A DNA stretch of 64,000 bases from Sphingomonas japonica (lineage in GTDB: Bacteria; Pseudomonadota; Alphaproteobacteria; Sphingomonadales; Sphingomonadaceae). The stretch covers positions 1,302,001-1,366,000 of the forward strand of contig NZ_VDYR01000001.1 in assembly GCF_006346325.1 (NCBI RefSeq), read 5' to 3'. The translations under genes were made by a program, and so were the position numbers. The notes under the pieces were generated by a model, which worked only from the letters and a program-made list of their open reading frames with translations, was not told the DNA's origin and searched no databases. Positions 51,792-60,462 of this stretch are shown here, in pieces; position 1 is the stretch's first letter, and each line of letters starts with the position of its first letter.

Positions 51792-52783
51792 CGCACCACC
51801 ACCTTTCCGTCGAAGACCATCGGGAACGGGTTATCCTCGCACACGCCCGTGGGCACGGCCCAGTCGTCCGTGACCCGAGACAGGTCGTAGGGCTCGATGC
51901 GGGTCGCGCCGCGGCTGACGGCGTGCACGGTCGCCTGGCGGATCAGGTTGACCGCCACGCCCACCACCCCGGCCGAGATGACGAACAGGCACCGCAGGAT
52001 GCGGGGATCGTCGAGGAAGGACTGTTCGGGCACGATCCCCCGGCCGACGATGAAGTCGTCGAGCTTGCGCAGGAACGCCTTGAAGTCGGTGCGGTCCGCC
52101 TCGTTCTTGGCGTCGAGCGCCTTGATCGGTGCCGGCGCAAGCATCCTGTTCGCGAGCTGGATGTTCTTCTGGATGAGCGGCAGCGCGGCCTCGGTCCCCA
52201 CGAGGCCGAGGGTCACGACGCCGTCATCCAGGATCCGCTTGATGGTGTCCGTCACGTCGCGCGCGCTCGGCGAGCGCAGCAGGTGCTGGGCCTCGTCGAA
52301 GATCACCATCTCCGTGCCGGCCCGCCGCATGGTGGCGTAGGCCCGGGTGCGGAACGTCTCCTCGGTTCCCCGGCCGGGCGGGTCATCGTGCCCCTCGAGG
52401 ACAAGCGCCCAGAGGCGGCGGTTGGTGCATCCGTTGTCGACCTGAACGATCACCACTGGCTTCGCGGGGTGCTTGCCGACCGGCGGTCGCCCCGCGGCGG
52501 TCCGCGCCGCGAAGGTCTCCATCGAGGTCGTCTTGCCCGATCCCGACGCGCCGAGCGACGCGATCAGCATCTTGCGTTTGTCGCCGGACGCGACGCCCAT
52601 GCGCCGCGCTTGGTCGAACGCCCCAATGACGCGCTCATGCGCGGGGTGGACGATCCTCGCTTCGTCGAACCGGCTGCCGGATTCGATGGCCGCATCGGTG
52701 TGCTCGGAGAGCGGCTCGCGTTCGCCGGTGCGCGGGACAAGGTCGTTGGGCAGCTTGGCGAGGGTGTGGTTGGAGCTCATCAT
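51788..52783 (-). CDS. tnsC: TnsC/TniB transposition AAA+ ATPase
   Basis: This 331-residue ATPase links target recognition to the transposase. Walker A is GASGSGKTTSMETFA, Walker B is MVIFDEAQHLL, and sensor-type residues follow in TLGLVGTEAALPLI. TnsC polymerises on DNA and activates TnsA/TnsB. The gene overlaps both neighbours by ATGA (tnsB upstream, tniQ downstream), so the three proteins are made in fixed proportion. In length it is closer to TniB than to the 555-residue Tn7 TnsC. Confidence 0.92.
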   Translation of the reverse strand: MMSSNHTLAKLPNDLVPRTGEREPLSEHTDAAIESGSRFDEARIVHPAHERVIGAFDQARRMGVASGDKRKMLIASLGASGSGKTTSMETFAARTAAGRPPVGKHPAKPVVIVQVDNGCTNRRLWALVLEGHDDPPGRGTEETFRTRAYATMRRAGTEMVIFDEAQHLLRSPSARDVTDTIKRILDDGVVTLGLVGTEAALPLIQKNIQLANRMLAPAPIKALDAKNEADRTDFKAFLRKLDDFIVGRGIVPEQSFLDDPRILRCLFVISAGVVGVAVNLIRQATVHAVSRGATRIEPYDLSRVTDDWAVPTGVCEDNPFPMVFDGKVVVR

Positions 52784-55026
52784 GCGTGCTCCTCCATCAT
52801 CTCTTCATCCGGAACCACCTGCTCCCAATCGAGATCCTGCACTTCCTTCAGCTTGGACCGGATCGCCTTCTCCGCTTCCGTCTGGACGACCGGCCGTCCG
52901 TTGGCGTCGACGTGCGTCACGGGCTTCGGCTCGGCCATCGGGTCCGAGCGCTCGTCACACGGATCCACCGGGATCACGGCGTCGTCGTGGACCACCGTCG
53001 CCGGGCCTGCGACGACGGCATTGTCCTCCAGCATCCGCGCGATCGAGCGGCGGTTCCGCAGCGACATGTCGGGGGCGAGCTCCTGGATGCGCTTGTTGAG
53101 CGACGCGCGGGCGGCCAGCTGGTCCTCCTCGGTCGAGAAGGCCATGTTCCTGGACGCGGCCCACTTCCCGATCTGCTCGTGCTGATGCAGCGAAAGCCCC
53201 TCGGCGTAGCCGATGTTGGCCGCCTCGTATTCGAGCCAGCCATGGCCCGGGACCCAGGCGTGGACACGCCCGAGGTTGGCCGTGTTGCGCTTAACCTTCA
53301 GGTTGGCCGAAGCCCCGTTGTCGCCGAGGCCGGCCTTGCGAGACTTGCGCCGACGGCCAGTGCTGTTGCGACCCTCCTCGCTGGGAGCCTCCGTGTAGTC
53401 CTCGGTGGTTGCGACCGCCTGCGCGCCAGCGAGCGCGTCCAGTCCGATCTGGACGTGTGTCGGGTGCGTGTAGCGGATGCCGTTGAGGACGAAGCCCCAG
53501 CGGTGGAGCTGAACGCCGTAGATCGTCTCGCCGAGCAGGATGCCGAAGCGGGGCGCGTCGGTCATAAGCTGTCGCCCGTGCGCCGCCATCGACCTGGTCC
53601 AGAACTGCGCCGGCTGGGTGCCGATGCCGCTATGCACCGTCATGTGGTAGACGGCGATGAAGTATTCGATGAGCTCGCGCAGCTCCGATATCGTCAGGCA
53701 CGCCTCCTTCTCGGGATCGTAGCCGAACTCGCGCATCAGCTTGGGCGCATAGGTGGCGCCGGGCAGCTTATCGAGCAGGAAGGTCTTCAGCGTATGGAAG
53801 ATCCGCTCCACGATCGCCTTGTCGCGGGCGCGTCGCACGCGGGCGAAGCGGAGCACGGTCCCGACGTCGAGCAATGCCTGTCCGAAGGGCATGGAGGTGT
53901 AGTTCGACCCCCGGTCGACGACGATCTCCTCGAACCGGCAGTTGATCCGCTCGAGGACAGGATAGAGTTCGAGCAGCTCCTTCGGCACGCGGTTGTAGGC
54001 GTTGGCCGCCTTGATGGTCTCGATCGCGGTATTCGCCGTCGGCGGCGAGAAGCTCAGCAGGTATCCGACGATGCAGCGCGAGGCGACGTCGACGATGAGG
54101 CAGAGGTTCGGGCGGCCTGCCGGCAGGCCGCGCTCAGCGTCGAAGCACGCGATCCCGTCGAGCACCGTGTCGTCCATCGCGCCGAGCTGGCCGATCCGCG
54201 TCGCCTGCAAGCCGAGGCCGGCGCCGCGGAAGTTCTTAGCCGCCGCGGTCTTGCCGTACTTCTTCGTGTAGCGCTCCTCGGTCAGCAGCTCGCCAATGCG
54301 GCGCCGGAGCGTTTCGCGGCTTGGGGCGGTGAGTTTATCGGTCGCCGGTCGGGCCGCGTTGAGCGCCTTCACCGCGTCCTTGAGATGCGACGTGCAGTCG
54401 CGCAGGCGCAGGCCGCGCTGGGTGTAATAGTGCTCGGCGGCATCCTCGAGCGGTTGGACGAGAGCGGGATCCAGCCGGCTGGCGCGGTTGCCCTGTCCCG
54501 AGCGGGACATCAGCTCGGCGACCGAGATGGTCTCCGGATCGCCCTTGCCGAGCCATGCGCGCACGCTCTTGGTCGTCGGGCGTTCGCCGTGCTCGGCGTC
54601 CAGGCCGAGTTCCTTCCAGACCTCGGTGATCGTCGCGGACAGCTTCGGGTGATTGGCGCCAATGCCGCGCGCGGTGATCTCGCGGACGAGCTTCCACTTC
54701 GCCAACGCGAAGGGATCAATCGCGGCCGCCTCGTCGTCGTCGTGCTCCGGCACGAACAGGCTGGCATCGACGGACTGGATGCGGATCAGCCTGTTCTCGC
54801 TGATGGCGCGTTCTGCCCAGAGCGCGTCCGGGGCGAACTTGGCTCCGGGGATCTTCGGGTGCGGGAGCTGGAACGGGCCGCCCGTGTTCAGGTTGCGAAT
54901 CTCGAGGTGGCCGTCGCCGAGCGACGCGCGGATCGCGAGCGGGATCTCCCCGTATTGATACTTGCCCTCGAACAGATTGGCGACGGTCGTGTCGGCGGTC
55001 GGATCGTTATCGTATTCGTTCTTCAT
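52780..55026 (-). CDS. tnsB: TnsB/TniA DDE transposase
   Basis: This 748-residue transposase binds the transposon ends and catalyses strand transfer. N-terminal winged-helix domains (about 100-270) precede the RNase H-fold core. The catalytic triad can be placed as Asp285 (AMDDTVLD), Asp371 (IVVDRGSNY) and Glu407 (KAIVERIFHTL), with the usual 35 residues between the last two. A Mu-type C-terminal barrel domain follows (about 500-580), then a charged tail that in relatives contacts TnsC. AGGAG lies six bases before the ATG. The catalytic core looks intact. Confidence 0.94.
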   Translation of the reverse strand: MKNEYDNDPTADTTVANLFEGKYQYGEIPLAIRASLGDGHLEIRNLNTGGPFQLPHPKIPGAKFAPDALWAERAISENRLIRIQSVDASLFVPEHDDDEAAAIDPFALAKWKLVREITARGIGANHPKLSATITEVWKELGLDAEHGERPTTKSVRAWLGKGDPETISVAELMSRSGQGNRASRLDPALVQPLEDAAEHYYTQRGLRLRDCTSHLKDAVKALNAARPATDKLTAPSRETLRRRIGELLTEERYTKKYGKTAAAKNFRGAGLGLQATRIGQLGAMDDTVLDGIACFDAERGLPAGRPNLCLIVDVASRCIVGYLLSFSPPTANTAIETIKAANAYNRVPKELLELYPVLERINCRFEEIVVDRGSNYTSMPFGQALLDVGTVLRFARVRRARDKAIVERIFHTLKTFLLDKLPGATYAPKLMREFGYDPEKEACLTISELRELIEYFIAVYHMTVHSGIGTQPAQFWTRSMAAHGRQLMTDAPRFGILLGETIYGVQLHRWGFVLNGIRYTHPTHVQIGLDALAGAQAVATTEDYTEAPSEEGRNSTGRRRKSRKAGLGDNGASANLKVKRNTANLGRVHAWVPGHGWLEYEAANIGYAEGLSLHQHEQIGKWAASRNMAFSTEEDQLAARASLNKRIQELAPDMSLRNRRSIARMLEDNAVVAGPATVVHDDAVIPVDPCDERSDPMAEPKPVTHVDANGRPVVQTEAEKAIRSKLKEVQDLDWEQVVPDEEMMEEHA

Positions 55027-55288
55027 GGTCTTCTCCTGCGCGCATGCGGAGCCGTTCGGCCCCGGCGCGCGCGGGAGACCACGGCTGGTGATATGGCTGT
55101 GGTCTTCGGCGTCCGACGGATCTCAGGTGGGGCCGCATGGTGCGGCAGGATGTCGGATTGGGTGGATCGAGCGCCGGTTGTCCGTCGCCCGGGAGCATCG
55201 GGACGCCGCGCCACCGGGGCGGCGTCCCTGAGGTTGATGTCGGGAAGTTCTGGTTGGTCGGCTTGTCGGCGAAGGTTCGCCGGTCGTT

Positions 55289-56044
55289 CTAGTTGCGGTG
55301 CCCAAAGATGCGGATCGACGGTAGGCCGCGCGGCATGGGCGGCGCGGCGCGGACCAGCGACGAGTGCCCAAGCGGCACCTCGAGGTCGATCTCGACGATA
55401 CGCCGCACCATCATCGCGCACGTCATCGAGAAGGCGTTGCCCTCGTGGTCGTGGATGCGCGCCGTGAACTCGCCGAGCTTCATCGGCCCGTCCGCCAGAA
55501 GCTGGCTAGCGTGGACGGCGACGTGGTCGGGGACGCGGACGCTGCGGGCGCCGTAAACGCGGTCGACGTTGTTGCGGAAGGTGCGACTACCGAGCGTTTC
55601 GGGCACGACCGGCACGTATTCCCAGCCGAGTGCGGCGGCTGCGGCCTCGCCCAGCAGACGCTGGGTGACGGCGCGCGGGCGGTAGAACGCCGCCCAGTCC
55701 GGCTTGCACTCGCAGATCTGGCGCGTGCCGTCGCGCCACAGCCGCGCCCGGTCGATGATGGTGCGGTGGCTCTCGCCGTCGATGAGTCCCTCGACCGCGA
55801 ACGCCTGCGGGATGCTGGCCATCACGTCCACGACCACCTCGTCGTTCTTGTCGAGCAGGACCTCGGTCGCGCCGGTCAGCACGTGACCGGCGCGGTATCG
55901 GTAGGACGAGGCCTTGACCACGCTGGTGGCCCCGCTTCCCACAGAACCGATGGAGAGGAACGAGTGACCGTTCCTGGGCGGGATGATACGCAGGTTGGTG
56001 ACGGGTCCCGCGTAGGCGTGGGACGGGAGGGGTAACGAGGCCAT
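55289..56044 (-). CDS. tnsA: TnsA-like endonuclease
   Basis: This 251-residue protein is predicted to cut the 5' strands at the transposon ends so that the element moves by cut-and-paste. The restriction-enzyme-like core reads FAVEGLIDGE, then RTIIDRARLWRDG and ICECKPDW, with the Asp and Glu-x-Lys of a PD-(D/E)xK nuclease. The C-terminal part (about 140-250) has a winged-helix feel (PMKLGEFTARIHD). The start at 56044 has GGAG six bases upstream; other in-frame ATGs lie at 56056 and 56116. It is separated from tnsB by 262 bases in which I see no gene. Confidence 0.8.
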   Translation of the reverse strand: MASLPLPSHAYAGPVTNLRIIPPRNGHSFLSIGSVGSGATSVVKASSYRYRAGHVLTGATEVLLDKNDEVVVDVMASIPQAFAVEGLIDGESHRTIIDRARLWRDGTRQICECKPDWAAFYRPRAVTQRLLGEAAAAALGWEYVPVVPETLGSRTFRNNVDRVYGARSVRVPDHVAVHASQLLADGPMKLGEFTARIHDHEGNAFSMTCAMMVRRIVEIDLEVPLGHSSLVRAAPPMPRGLPSIRIFGHRN

Positions 56045-56145
56045 AAGCGACTCCATGAAAAGCGGTTCGAATCGTGAACCGATGTCTTTACATATTCCAT
56101 TTTGCCGCTGGCGCAAGTGTAATCGGATATGATAACGGATTTCCC

Positions 56146-57303
56146 GTGAACGACGTTGAACCAGACGATACCGAGACCGAGCTGCTTCGCCGGGCGTGGC
56201 CCGATGGCGTTCCCGATGCCGAGACGCGTCTTCTCAGGTCCCTGACAGCGCAACGGCGGGCCAAGGTCATCGCGCGCCTGGGCGCACTGCTCGAGATCGA
56301 GGAAGCCAGGCGCTCGAACCCGAATGCCCATGTTGATCTGCGCACCAAGGCGGCGGCCGCCGGAGTGACGACGGACGGGTTGTTCGCGATTCGCAGGAAG
56401 TGGGAAGCATCGCGCTCGCTGGTCTCCATCGCGCCCTATCTTGGCAGGGCCGAGCGCCAGCCGACCCAGCGCGACGAGGATGATCCCGTCGTGGTCGCAG
56501 CCCGCACGCTCATCGCCGGCATGCCGGGCAGCCCGGATTCGGTGCTGGCATCGAGGCTGCGCCAGCAGTTCGGGACGGCCATCCCGAACATGATTCGCCT
56601 GGTGCGTCGCCTCCGCCGTGACGAGGCCACGGTTCCGGATCGTATCGGCGGGACGTTCGGGCGCGCGCTGCTCGTCGACCTTTCCGCCATCGACCGGGTG
56701 ACGACCGATCAGCCTGCCGTCCCGATCGTGTGCGCGGTCGTGATCGAGCGGGCCAGCGGGTTGATCCTGGGAGCCGCGGTGGAGGAATCCGGCGGCGACA
56801 CCCTCACCGCCCAGGTTGCCGCCGTGCGTGAGGCCATCGCGTTCGTATCGAAGCACGCGCTCGATGTCGCGGGGGACATCTCGGCGGTCGAGCTGACGAT
56901 CGGCGATGGCCCAGACGCGGCCGAGGCCTTCGCTGCCGCAGAACGGCTGAAGCGCGAGGGTGTCGATCTGCGCGTGAACAGCTCGGGGCCGCGCCGATAC
57001 GGTCAGCGGCTGGTCTCGCAGCTCGGCAAGCGCCTCGGTCGGCTTTGGTGGCGGCCGCGCTTCACCGCGCCGGGATCCGAGCCGTCGAAAGCGGACCTTG
57101 GTAATGCCATCGCGGTGGCCGATGCCGCCGTGCTGATCGCAGGGGAAGTCGAGGATCATAATGGCGAAATCCTCGCCGCGCTCGCCGAGGGTGGTATCGC
57201 ACCCGGGTGGGGGAAACCCGATGGTGCCATGGCCGCCGCGCTTAGGCGCGTGCTCGCCGTGCTCGGTCAGCCGACGCGGTATGATCTAGTCGAAGATCAA
57301 TGA
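56146..57303 (+). CDS. Transposase-fold protein lacking catalytic residues (I)
   Basis: This 385-residue protein has N-terminal helix-turn-helix-like segments (about 30-140) and a C-terminal half that follows the layout of a TnsB/IS-type RNase H core. ALLVDLSAID fits the first-Asp strand, and CAVVIERASGLILGAAVE fits the next strands. At the place of the second Asp the sequence reads LTIGDGPDA, and at the place of the Glu it reads YGQRLVSQLGKRLG, so the triad is not complete. The GTG at 56146 is a guess; a frame from 56074 is open. It is divergent from tnsA and convergent with a similar gene at 57383. Function unknown; it may bind transposon DNA. Confidence 0.6.
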   Translation: MNDVEPDDTETELLRRAWPDGVPDAETRLLRSLTAQRRAKVIARLGALLEIEEARRSNPNAHVDLRTKAAAAGVTTDGLFAIRRKWEASRSLVSIAPYLGRAERQPTQRDEDDPVVVAARTLIAGMPGSPDSVLASRLRQQFGTAIPNMIRLVRRLRRDEATVPDRIGGTFGRALLVDLSAIDRVTTDQPAVPIVCAVVIERASGLILGAAVEESGGDTLTAQVAAVREAIAFVSKHALDVAGDISAVELTIGDGPDAAEAFAAAERLKREGVDLRVNSSGPRRYGQRLVSQLGKRLGRLWWRPRFTAPGSEPSKADLGNAIAVADAAVLIAGEVEDHNGEILAALAEGGIAPGWGKPDGAMAAALRRVLAVLGQPTRYDLVEDQ

Positions 57304-57382
57304 GGCTGGCGGGCGCATCTGTGCCGGTGGGGGAATCGATCGGTCGCGACTGTCCTTGCCGGGCGATCGCTGACTCCTACAT

Positions 57383-58435
57383 CTAGCTTGCCAGGGTAAC
57401 GATCTCGGAAAGGTCGAGCGCGAGCCTTTCGAGCTTCGCGGCCCCAAGCCGCTCCAGCGCTGACGCGGCGGCGGGCCGGTCCTGGACGACCGCTTGCTTG
57501 AGGAACCGGATCGCGTCGGGCATCGCCGCCGGCGCGAGGCGTATATATGCCGCCTCCCGCTTGGCGCGCGAACTACCCACGAGCCTAGGTCGCAGCTTGT
57601 AGCCTGCGATGGCGGTGCCGAGCAGCGCAGTGGCCAGCAGCCCGCAGGTCTTCAGGCCGATGGGCCGCAGATCGAGTTCGACGCCCGCCCGGCGCAGCGC
57701 CACCGACAGCATGTCCCATTCCAGCCCGAACCCGTGCGGGATGGACATCGACACCGGAACTGGCTCGCCTGCTGCGGTGGTGCCGCCAAGCGCAACCGAT
57801 ACGACCGCCGCATCGACGATTTCCGCCAGCGCGCGTGCGACGTCGGCCGCGTGCACGTTGTCGGTGGTGCCGGTCATCGCCACCAGTTCCTTCCTGCGTC
57901 CGTCGATGGCCGTGACGAGCTGCGGCCGGATCCTGCCGCCCTGGCCGTCGTCGACGGGCATGTCGCAGACGATGAGGTCGACGATGATGTCATGGTCGAA
58001 GCCGGGTAGATCCTCCGGTCCGAGTTCGGCCAGACGCTCCCGCACGTATCGGTTCACGGTCGGGTAGCGCGGGGGCGTAAGGCCGGCCGCAACGGCCGCA
58101 GCGGAGACGCGCTGGAAGATGGCGGTCTTGCGGGCGCCGGGCTGTGCGTCGGTCTCGCGCCGGATGATATCGATGATCGCCGGATCCATCGTCGTGGGCT
58201 TCGCCCGCTTGGTCGCGCGCAGCGTGATGTCCTCGGCGCGATGGCGGGCCTGCCATGCCCTAGTCAGCAGGTAAAGCATATGGTCCCCGAGCCCGAGCGC
58301 CTTGACGGCGTCCTTGCGCGCCTGGACCCCCTTGGAGTGGATGAAGTTCTCGATGATGGTGATCCGCCGAAGCACCTCCTCCTGAAGCGCTGGTTCGACT
58401 TCCGATAGGTCGACGGTGGATGGGTCGAAGGTCAT
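57383..58435 (-). CDS. Transposase-fold protein lacking catalytic residues (II)
   Basis: This 350-residue protein has two N-terminal helix-turn-helix regions (about 15-150, including YPTVNRYVRERLAEL). A region typical of integrase cores follows: FDHDIIVDLIVCDMPV, then IRPQLVTAIDGRRKELVA. The second-Asp position reads SIPHGFGLEWDMLS and the Glu position reads LKTCGLLATALLG, so only the first acidic residue survives. The start at 58435 has GGAG seven bases upstream. It lies convergent to the other accessory gene. The two may be old paralogues of the transposase now used for binding or regulation; this is inferred from layout only. Confidence 0.6.
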   Translation of the reverse strand: MTFDPSTVDLSEVEPALQEEVLRRITIIENFIHSKGVQARKDAVKALGLGDHMLYLLTRAWQARHRAEDITLRATKRAKPTTMDPAIIDIIRRETDAQPGARKTAIFQRVSAAAVAAGLTPPRYPTVNRYVRERLAELGPEDLPGFDHDIIVDLIVCDMPVDDGQGGRIRPQLVTAIDGRRKELVAMTGTTDNVHAADVARALAEIVDAAVVSVALGGTTAAGEPVPVSMSIPHGFGLEWDMLSVALRRAGVELDLRPIGLKTCGLLATALLGTAIAGYKLRPRLVGSSRAKREAAYIRLAPAAMPDAIRFLKQAVVQDRPAAASALERLGAAKLERLALDLSEIVTLAS

Positions 58436-58895
58436 GGTGGTTCTCCGGTCGTGATTGTTGATCCGCAGCGGATGCATGCGGCTGGTTCGATGGCGCTCGG
58501 GGGCTACAGGGCGCATGCGGGGGATCGGGTCACCCTGCAGGGCGGCGCTCGAAGGTGGTGCGGAGGGGTTGCGCGCCGGGCGCACGACTGCGCGGCTGGC
58601 CGCGACTGGTTGGCTTACGCGGCGACGTTCCGTGGCTCGGCGCACCGGCTCACTGAGGCGACGTCGATCCCGGACTATGTCGCTGGCGTGCGGGCGTCGC
58701 TAAGCCGACCGACGGCGAGGCCGGGCCGTCGGTTCTGGGCGGGTCGCTCTGATCGGCATCGGCGGCGGGGTTGACCACCGCGCTGATCGACGCGCGCTGC
58801 TTGGCGAGCGTCTACAGTTACCGGCTGCGGGTCAGGCTCGAACGGTGCGCGAACGCCTCAGACTTCGATGTCGCCCGGCTTAGGGACACGGCGGA
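58436..58895. other. Intergenic, no gene assigned
   Basis: This stretch of 460 bases separates the transposition module from the cargo operon. Open frames occur on the plus strand but are Arg-rich, without a ribosome-binding site or recognisable product. No repeat or hairpin stands out. Confidence 0.4.
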
Positions 58896-59816
58896 CTAGC
58901 CTGCCGTGCCGCCCCGTGCAGGTCCTGTGGTGCTGAAGGACAGCAGGCTGGCCAGAAGGCCTGACAGCTCCGGCGGCTTTTCCTCTCTCGATTTCGATAC
59001 AAGGAACCTGCCATCGGTCGCGACTTCGATCGTGATCGTGCCGTCCCGTCGCGTGGTCATGACCTTGCGCAGCGGCTGCCCCAGAAGGCCCGCAGGCGCG
59101 CCGAGGTCGGGGATGCCTCGGGTGCGTCGGGCATACCAGTCCCGCGTCTCCTGGGTGCCATACTGCTTGCGGCCGTCGGAGAAGATGACGAGCTCGGGGC
59201 GGCAGAAGTCGAACACCTCGTCGCAGCAGCCGTTCTCTCGCCCATGGTGCGACGCGACGTACACGTTCGTGGTTGCCAGTTTCGCGCGGAAGGTCGGGTT
59301 CTTCAGCAACTGCCGCCAACCCGCCCGCTCCAGATCGCCACCGAACAGGATCGTGAAGCCGCCGAACTGCACGAATGCGGCCAGGCTCAGATTGTTCGTG
59401 TCGGTGAAGTCGACGCCGTGGCGGTTCCAGAAGACCTGCCAGCCGACACCGCCGAGGTCGTTGGACCAGTTGCCGAGGAAGCCGGGACCGAGGCGCTGGA
59501 GAATGTCCGTCGCGGTGGCGACGCCGGCGCGCATGCCGCATTCCGCCTTCATCGACTTTAGCGCCCGTGCATCGACGGTGGGGTTGCTCACCAGCCCGCC
59601 GATCGGACAGTCGCGCCAGAGGTATGGCAGGTCTTCACAATGATCCTCGTCAAGGTTCATCAGCATCAGCGTGTCGATGCGCTCGCCCTTGTAGGCGATG
59701 GACGGATACCAGGGACCATCGCTGCATAGCCCGCAATCGAGCATCAGGCGGTGCCCGGCCGGGCCGGTGATCACCGTGCACCCACCGTGATCGACGTCGT
59801 GGATGTCGATCCTCAT
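58896..59816 (-). CDS. MBL-fold hydrolase, altered metal site
   Basis: This 306-residue protein has the ComEC-like metallo-beta-lactamase fold. A beta-hairpin start (MRIDIHDVDHGGCTVITGPA) leads to the metal motif, which reads MNLDEDHCEDL: the first His of HxDxDH is Asn (residue 54), while Asp56, Asp58 and His59 remain. Later ligands look present (LFGGDLERAG and VASHHGREN). Either it is a one-metal variant or it binds without cutting. It is the last gene of the cargo operon, 31 bases after the membrane protein gene. No signal peptide is seen, so it is cytoplasmic. Confidence 0.8.
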   Translation of the reverse strand: MRIDIHDVDHGGCTVITGPAGHRLMLDCGLCSDGPWYPSIAYKGERIDTLMLMNLDEDHCEDLPYLWRDCPIGGLVSNPTVDARALKSMKAECGMRAGVATATDILQRLGPGFLGNWSNDLGGVGWQVFWNRHGVDFTDTNNLSLAAFVQFGGFTILFGGDLERAGWRQLLKNPTFRAKLATTNVYVASHHGRENGCCDEVFDFCRPELVIFSDGRKQYGTQETRDWYARRTRGIPDLGAPAGLLGQPLRKVMTTRRDGTITIEVATDGRFLVSKSREEKPPELSGLLASLLSFSTTGPARGGTAG

Positions 59817-59847
59817 CACCTGCTTTTCCAATCTGTCACCTGACGCA

Positions 59848-60462
59848 TCATGCCGTTCCCACCTTCCGGGCAACGACGTTTCCGACGAGGCGGACGGCCG
59901 CGTTGCGCGCTGACAGTGCGACGAGGACGTAGGCGAGCAGCATTCCGCCGCCGAGCATCAGGATCCGCGAGGGGTCGCTCGGCGTCCAGATAAGCAGCGC
60001 CGGCGTGATCAGCGTAAGCAGGGCGAGAAGCACGGCGCTGTCGCGAAGGATCAGAAAGCGGCGGTGATTGTCGGCGATCGCCGAATCGCCCTCCATCGCC
60101 TTCAGCCACTTATACCACAGCGCGTTCTGTTCGGTGGCGGTCATCGTGCCCGACGGAAGCAGGATGGCCAGGTCCGTCGGATCGACCCGAGGATCTTTGG
60201 GGGCAATGCCGGTGAACGCCCGACACCCGGGGGGGCGATCGCGCAGCCGCCAGAAGACGAGCACCTCCTTCAGCGAGCGGGGGATCAGCTCCTGAAGCAC
60301 CAGCATCGCGACCCCGGCCAGGCCGGCGAAGCCCGCGTGCTGAAGCAGCGTCTGGATTTGGGTGGCCCGTTCGAGGCCGAGCAGCCCTGCCGCGGCAACA
60401 TATGCCACCACGATCGGTGCCAGGTATTTCATGTTGATGCCAGTCTTCAGCAGGTCAGCCAT
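59848..60462 (-). CDS. Four-helix membrane protein of the cargo operon
   Basis: This 204-residue protein has two helices near the N-terminus (about 13-30 and 40-58), a soluble loop of about 75 residues, and two helices near the C-terminus (about 140-158 and 165-185). I do not recognise a named family. The stop of the E2-E1-JAB gene overlaps its start (TGATG), so it is made together with the conjugation enzyme. In defence operons a small membrane protein is often the effector that damages the membrane; here that is a guess from context. Confidence 0.75.
   Translation of the reverse strand: MADLLKTGINMKYLAPIVVAYVAAAGLLGLERATQIQTLLQHAGFAGLAGVAMLVLQELIPRSLKEVLVFWRLRDRPPGCRAFTGIAPKDPRVDPTDLAILLPSGTMTATEQNALWYKWLKAMEGDSAIADNHRRFLILRDSAVLLALLTLITPALLIWTPSDPSRILMLGGGMLLAYVLVALSARNAAVRLVGNVVARKVGTA

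Noticed and set aside
52786..55467. An 893-codon open frame on the plus strand across tnsB
   Set aside because: It is the antisense shadow of the transposase gene. The translation is Arg/Ala/Val-rich without domains, while the minus strand has a complete DDE triad and a good ribosome-binding site. Similar shadows lie opposite the autotransporter (23980-26259), the TonB receptor (26536-28836), the RND permease (32043-34526) and tniQ (49875-51890).
58451..58774. A 107-codon plus-strand frame upstream of the cargo operon
   Set aside because: Its Arg/Gly-rich composition and lack of a start signal suggest chance in GC-rich DNA.
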